Positions 24,239-24,333 of a stretch of DNA of 24,333 nucleotides are shown piece by piece. A model generated the notes under the pieces. It saw only the letters and a program-made list of their open reading frames with translations, had not been told where the DNA came from and made no database searches. Source of the stretch: CAYZDV01 sp964477275 (lineage in GTDB: Bacteria > Acidobacteriota > Aminicenantia > Aminicenantales > Aminicenantaceae); assembly GCA_964477275.1 (NCBI GenBank), contig CAYZDV010000015.1:1-24333 (forward strand). The letters are read 5' to 3'. Within the stretch, counting starts at the first letter, position 1, and every line of letters begins with the position of its first letter. The translations under genes and the position numbers were made by a program.

Positions 24239-24333
24239 ATGGGAAAAGCGAAAGTCAAACTGGACAAGAAGCTGATGAAAAGGGTGAAAACCGTGGCAGA
24301 AATAGCCGGTTACTCCTCGGCCGAGGAATTCGT
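24239..24333 (+). CDS. Start of a small gene, possibly ribbon-helix-helix (truncated by window)
   Basis: An ATG at 24239, preceded by AGGAG about seven bases upstream, opens a frame that runs off the right edge after 31 codons. The product starts MGKAKVKLDKKLMKRVKTVA, then EIAGYSSAEEFV. The pattern of a short basic strand, a helix, a Gly turn and a second helix starting SSAEEFV resembles ribbon-helix-helix DNA-binding proteins, but too little is visible to be sure. It begins 15 bases after the third phosphohydrolase, so it is most likely in the same operon. Confidence 0.55.
   Translation, partial: MGKAKVKLDKKLMKRVKTVAEIAGYSSAEEF

Noticed and set aside
1..24333. CRISPR arrays, tRNA or rRNA genes, transposases, prophage genes.
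   Set aside because: I looked for repeated spacered units, cloverleaf patterns and mobile-element proteins and saw none that could be supported.

Overview
The window (24.3 kb, roughly 54% GC by eye) is a bacterial chromosome scaffold carrying mostly housekeeping and peptide-metabolism genes, ending in an unusual cluster of three related phosphohydrolases. It contains one 100-N gap (12203-12302) flanked by identical 55-base sequences, so it comes from a draft or metagenome assembly. A tricorn-type protease, a TldD/TldE pair, a fused ADP-forming acyl-CoA ligase and several AlkP-superfamily phosphohydrolases together suggest an anaerobic, peptide- or acetate-fermenting bacterium. My best guess is a Candidatus Aminicenantes or Acidobacteriota-like lineage, but that is inference from gene content only.

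Layout. 1-4972 (minus): operon ileS-lspA-lgt-rluD-like, with overlapping genes and a good sigma70-type promoter at 5023-5050. 5279-7693 (minus): nadC-nadB for NAD synthesis, with no nadA in view. 8017-10802 (plus): tldD-tldE, overlapping by ATGA. 10812-12079 (minus): a 46-residue membrane protein, a nitroreductase and a 5'-truncated DUF362 gene next to the gap. 12485-16255 (minus): a secreted tricorn-like protease followed by a zinc-ribbon thioredoxin. 16410-18566 (plus): ADP-forming acyl-CoA ligase, divergent from the protease. 18805-24333 (plus): three tandem COG3379-type AlkP-superfamily phosphohydrolases and the start of a small, possibly ribbon-helix-helix gene.

How the genes fit together. 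IleS charges tRNA-Ile, LspA and Lgt mature lipoproteins, and the pseudouridine synthase modifies rRNA. NadB and NadC make nicotinate mononucleotide. Tricorn and TldD/TldE process peptides, and the CoA ligase can conserve energy from acyl-CoA. The three phosphohydrolases form one translationally coupled unit. They keep the full metal-site set but differ in predicted location: soluble, membrane-tethered, and Tat-exported. Their substrate is unknown, and they are the best candidate for an undescribed system here.

Two further signals stand out. Several first-in-transcript genes (nadC, the CoA ligase, the first phosphohydrolase) have a convincing -10 box only 8-11 bases before the ATG, which predicts leaderless mRNAs. 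Two intergenic regions carry related small elements bounded by inverted repeats and sharing the motif TGCCCTATGA-N5-GAGCGG.
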